Assembly: GCA_023375675.1 (NCBI GenBank)
Contig: JALQBC010000002.1
Span: forward strand, 496,001 to 560,000
Source of the DNA: Cytospora piceicola
Taxonomy: Eukaryota; Ascomycota; Sordariomycetes; Diaporthales; Cytosporaceae
Length of the DNA stretch: 64,000 nt
Direction of reading: 5' to 3'
Each line of letters begins with the position of its first letter. Position 1 is the first letter of the stretch. Made by a program: the position numbers and the translations under genes. The notes beneath the pieces are model-generated. The model was not told where the DNA came from. It did not search any database and saw only the letters and a list, made by a program, of their open reading frames with translations. Shown here piece by piece: positions 60,858-64,000 of this stretch.

Positions 60858-61829
60858 TTCAAGGAGACCACCACCGTCCAACCACCTCCTTATGGCCGTT
60901 GATAATAGCCTAGCTGTGGCACATGGGCTCTATGAAACCCAGCTGTATAGGAGCTCTCATTCACGCAGCAGCAACGAATACTAGTTATGTGGCCAGATCA
61001 GCTATTTGTGGCTAGCGGGCTTTGAAAATGAAGGGGTTGGAGGACTTGAAAGTTCGGATGGTCACGTCTCGGAACTTCGTCCAAGACGAGAGCGCGTGAG
61101 TACGCGACGCTTGAGAGACCATAGAAATTCTGTATGAACCAAGAAACGAATGATTTTAGTACATTAAGGCGCGGGGTATGCAATACGCACGAGATAGTGA
61201 GTTTACGGTACACTCTTGCAGATCACCGCACGTGGTGTGTCGAGATCTGGCCATTTGGGACGGCTTCACCAAGCACCTACCATTCAATGTTCGAAAGTAG
61301 ACTTGGCGATAATATCGAAGACACTCCATGCCTCGTATACTTGCTGCAGGTCTCGCAAATCATGAAAGGTGACCCAAGACGCGACCCGAAGGCGTGGCAT
61401 ACACTTCAGCCTGATTGAAGCCACCGCTTCAGAGGCGAAGACAGATTGTGTCCAGTGCTAACCACCGTAACATTTAACATTTTAGCTTCACTTCACATCA
61501 AAGGCATAAAGGAAAGGGGAAACCCTGGTTGGATTGACAGTCTCACTACGCGGAGCGAGACTTTATAGGCGACATAATGTGCTACAAAATGGCTACCAGA
61601 GCTTCTTCTGATCACCCGAGCCTCACCACCAGGCCTTCACCAGCTGGCGGGAATTGTACAAACCGAACATTTGTAATGCTTCCGCTTCCTCCCTGGCGAC
61701 CCTTCACTGGCGAGCCACTTTCCAAATGACATTTGTCATCCTGTAGTACTCTTTGGGTTCCTGCTGCAAGGGTTTTGGTGCACACGACGTCACCGTCGCA
61801 GTCGCCCTGGTCATCGGGGGTGCGACTGC
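60858..61829. other. Intergenic, no gene recognised
   Basis: About 1 kb. A plus-strand frame at 61,134-61,418 has 94 codons but no family resemblance. The right part is the 3' flank of the helicase gene. Composition is normal and no RIP signature is visible. Confidence 0.55.
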
Positions 61830-64000
61830 CTAAGCCGCGCCCTTACCTCCTACCCCGGCGGAGCCAGCAGGAGTATTCTTATCGCCGAGGAGATGCTCCT
61901 GTGAGAAGATGCGCTGCCACACATCCATCCACTTCTCGTGCTGCGCCGTCGGCAGCTTGCCAGGGTTCTTGAACGAGCGGTTGAGAAGATCCCGGAGACG
62001 TGCTCGGAGCACTTTCATCACCAGCATGGTCTTCCAGTCGGGCATGACGAAGCGGACCCGATTGCCGTCGAGGACGAGAACGCCCGAGTACATCTATGAG
62101 GGGTTAGTCACTACCTTGTCAGGGAAGGAAAAGAAGATAGGACTCACGTCGGCGCGGACGTCACCGCACATGAGGGCGATGGCGAAACCCTCGACGGCGG
62201 TCGTTTCGTGGGCATTGGTGAACCTGAGCATCTGAGTTAGCACGTGAAATGGCGCAAGAAGGTGGGCACTTGGGAAGACTTACTTGCTGCTCCCCTGCAT
62301 AATATGGTAGTAGCTCAGCCACCTCAGCTCATTGTGCCCCTTGTTGACACTGGTTGGATGAAGGTTGATAGATTGGTTGTTTCCCACGTTTCTCAGACCT
62401 TTCCCGCCAGGAACATCACGGACAAGTAGCTTCGGGTAGAAGCTCCACGCGATAACTGACTGGGACACCACATCATTATCGCTGTTGATGTTGACACGAT
62501 GCGGCAGCTCGAAGAACGACTGATTCCGACGCCGACCACCGGAGCCGGAATTGTAGCGAACGCGATTCAGATTTCGGCGCTCTTCGTCGGTGAGTTGCAG
62601 GAAGCCCGAGTCGACCAGAGAGACAAGCAGCTGTCCTTTGAGGTCCTCGATATTGCCCAGGTTCTGCGGGCTGAGGAAGTTCTTCCTGCAGAATTGGAAC
62701 TCCTGCCCGCCATTGGACATGGCCGATTGGCACACTCGCTTCCAGGCAAGATATGCATTGTATGCGGTGAGCAAATCTGAGTCACTTCTTCGGAACGCTA
62801 GACGAACGGTATCGGCCTGAGCGCGTTGTCCAAAGGGCGCAACAAAAGGTGATTTTGAGGATAGCATTGCTGCCACGGTGACAGCCATGTCCAGACACTT
62901 GAAGATGGTGCCCATAAGAATCAACTTGCCTAGGAAGACATCCAAAGGCAGTCTCGCGAGCTGCTGGCCAAGGGGTGTTAGATCCTCGCCGGCCGTTAAG
63001 GCACGGACATCCACAAGGGCATCGACCGCTCTGCGAATGTTCTTCGCTGACGGTGGATCAAGTGCCTCACTCAAAGTTTCTTCAATGCCTCCGATCTTGC
63101 AAATTTTGACACGAATCGCCAGGTCTTGCAAAGACAGCCGGAGCATCTCTGGTGTTTGCTGGTCGCTCATGATGGTGTCATGACGATACTTGGTAAACAG
63201 ATGAAAGCAGAGACCCTCCTGCACACGACCAGCTCGTCCACGACGTTGTTTCGCGTTCGCTTTCGAAATGAACGTGTCTATCAACCGTGACAGCTGCCGA
63301 CGCTCGTCAAATCGCATCTCGCGATGCTTGCCAGTATCAATCACACATGTGACGTCTGGAATTGTGATACCAGTCTCAGCAATGTTCGTTGCGATCACAA
63401 TCTTCCTGTATCCAGGAGGTGGGATCAAGAAGGCGGCCTCCTGCTCCTCTGAGGCGATGGTGGAGTGCATGGGGTAAATGAGCCAGTTTTGCTGGAAAGA
63501 CCTATCTCCCAGCAGCATGTCGTTCAGTGCCCGAATCTCAGCGATACCCGGCATGAAAACAAGTATAGCTTTACTATAATCCGCGTAGTGAGGATCAGCG
63601 GCCAGTCGTGAAATGAGCTGTGCGATCAGGTCGAAATCGATTTGATACTCATCCATCTGCGAAAGCGTGTTACGAGTCCTTGGGGAGTAGTTCTGCAGCG
63701 TCTTGATGAGCTCTGGTTTGGACGAGCTGTCTGGCTCGCTGATGTCAACCTCCTCGTCGTCGAGGTCAACCAACTTTTCCCTTCCACGCTTGTCGACAGT
63801 GTGGCCTGTCAACTCGATAGCATCCTCAAGATAGTTTACTGTGACAGGGAAGGTTCGCCCAGGTACATTGAGTACTGTTGCGCCACCGAAGTACTTCGAG
63901 AAACGGTCCGAGTCCACCGTGGCTGACATCAGAACCACTTTCAGATCCTTTCTCTTCAGCAGTAACTTTTTGAGAACGATGAGCAGGAAGTCACTATCGA
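61830..64000 (-). CDS. DEAH-box RNA helicase, C-terminal part (runs off the window)
   Basis: Large ATP-dependent RNA helicase of the DHX29/DHX57/DHX36-like group. Exons: beyond 64000 to 62284, 62223-62148, 62093-61830, with introns of 60 and 54 bp; 684 residues are visible. Motif III (MSATVDSD), motif IV (ILVFMPGIAEI), motif V (VIATNIAETGITIPDV) and motif VI (QRRGRAGRV) are intact. The winged-helix/ratchet region (DPPSAKNIRRAVDALVDVRAL) and an OB-fold tail (YYHIMQG, TTAVEGFAIALMCGD, VLDGNRVRFVMPDW) follow. The N-terminal motifs I and II lie outside the window. The group acts in translation initiation or RNA remodelling; which member this is cannot be decided from this part. Confidence 0.93.

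Overview
The window comes from the nuclear genome of a filamentous ascomycete (Pezizomycotina, most likely Sordariomycetes). The evidence is short introns of 55-150 bp with GTRNGT donors, typical fungal housekeeping proteins, compact gene spacing, and one large AT-rich block with the signature of repeat-induced point mutation (RIP). In that block CpA/TpG dinucleotides are almost gone while CpG is retained.

Left arm (1-26,288), ordinary gene-bearing DNA. In order it holds: a truncated relic of an ankyrin/AAA-ATPase gene; a weak tRNA-like sequence; isocitrate lyase (minus, 5 exons, 547 aa); neutral trehalase (minus, 5 exons, 751 aa); a frameshifted family-2 glycosyltransferase relic (minus); an F-box-like cysteine-rich protein (plus, possible frameshift near its start); mitochondrial ribosomal protein L20/mL58 (minus); a 4-coumarate:CoA-ligase-like acyl-CoA synthetase with a possible peroxisomal C-terminus (minus); an NmrA-like NAD(P)-binding protein (plus) convergent with a zinc alcohol dehydrogenase (minus); and two tandem BTB/POZ-like genes. 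The first BTB gene is intact and the second is broken.

Centre (26,289-60,223), a single block of about 33.9 kb. It starts and ends with inverted copies of the same roughly 130-bp terminus, each containing three or so degenerate 33-36-bp repeats. The interior is RIP-saturated and has no intact gene. It carries at least a dozen unrelated tandem-repeat arrays, a family of 59-84-bp palindromic mini-elements, and one 36-bp array that stays open on both strands. The block sits inside the second BTB gene: the 5' half of exon 1 ends at its left edge, and the end of exon 1, the intron and exon 2 resume at its right edge. The simplest reading is insertion of one giant inverted-repeat element, later mutated by RIP.

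Right arm (60,224-64,000), normal sequence again: the 3' half of the split BTB gene, about 1 kb without a recognisable gene, and the C-terminal part of a DEAH-box RNA helicase (minus) that runs off the window edge.

Functionally the left arm mixes carbon metabolism (glyoxylate cycle, trehalose mobilisation, CoA-ligase, dehydrogenase) with mitochondrial translation. I see no convincing biosynthetic cluster. The outstanding feature is the giant inverted-repeat element and what it did to the tandem BTB pair.
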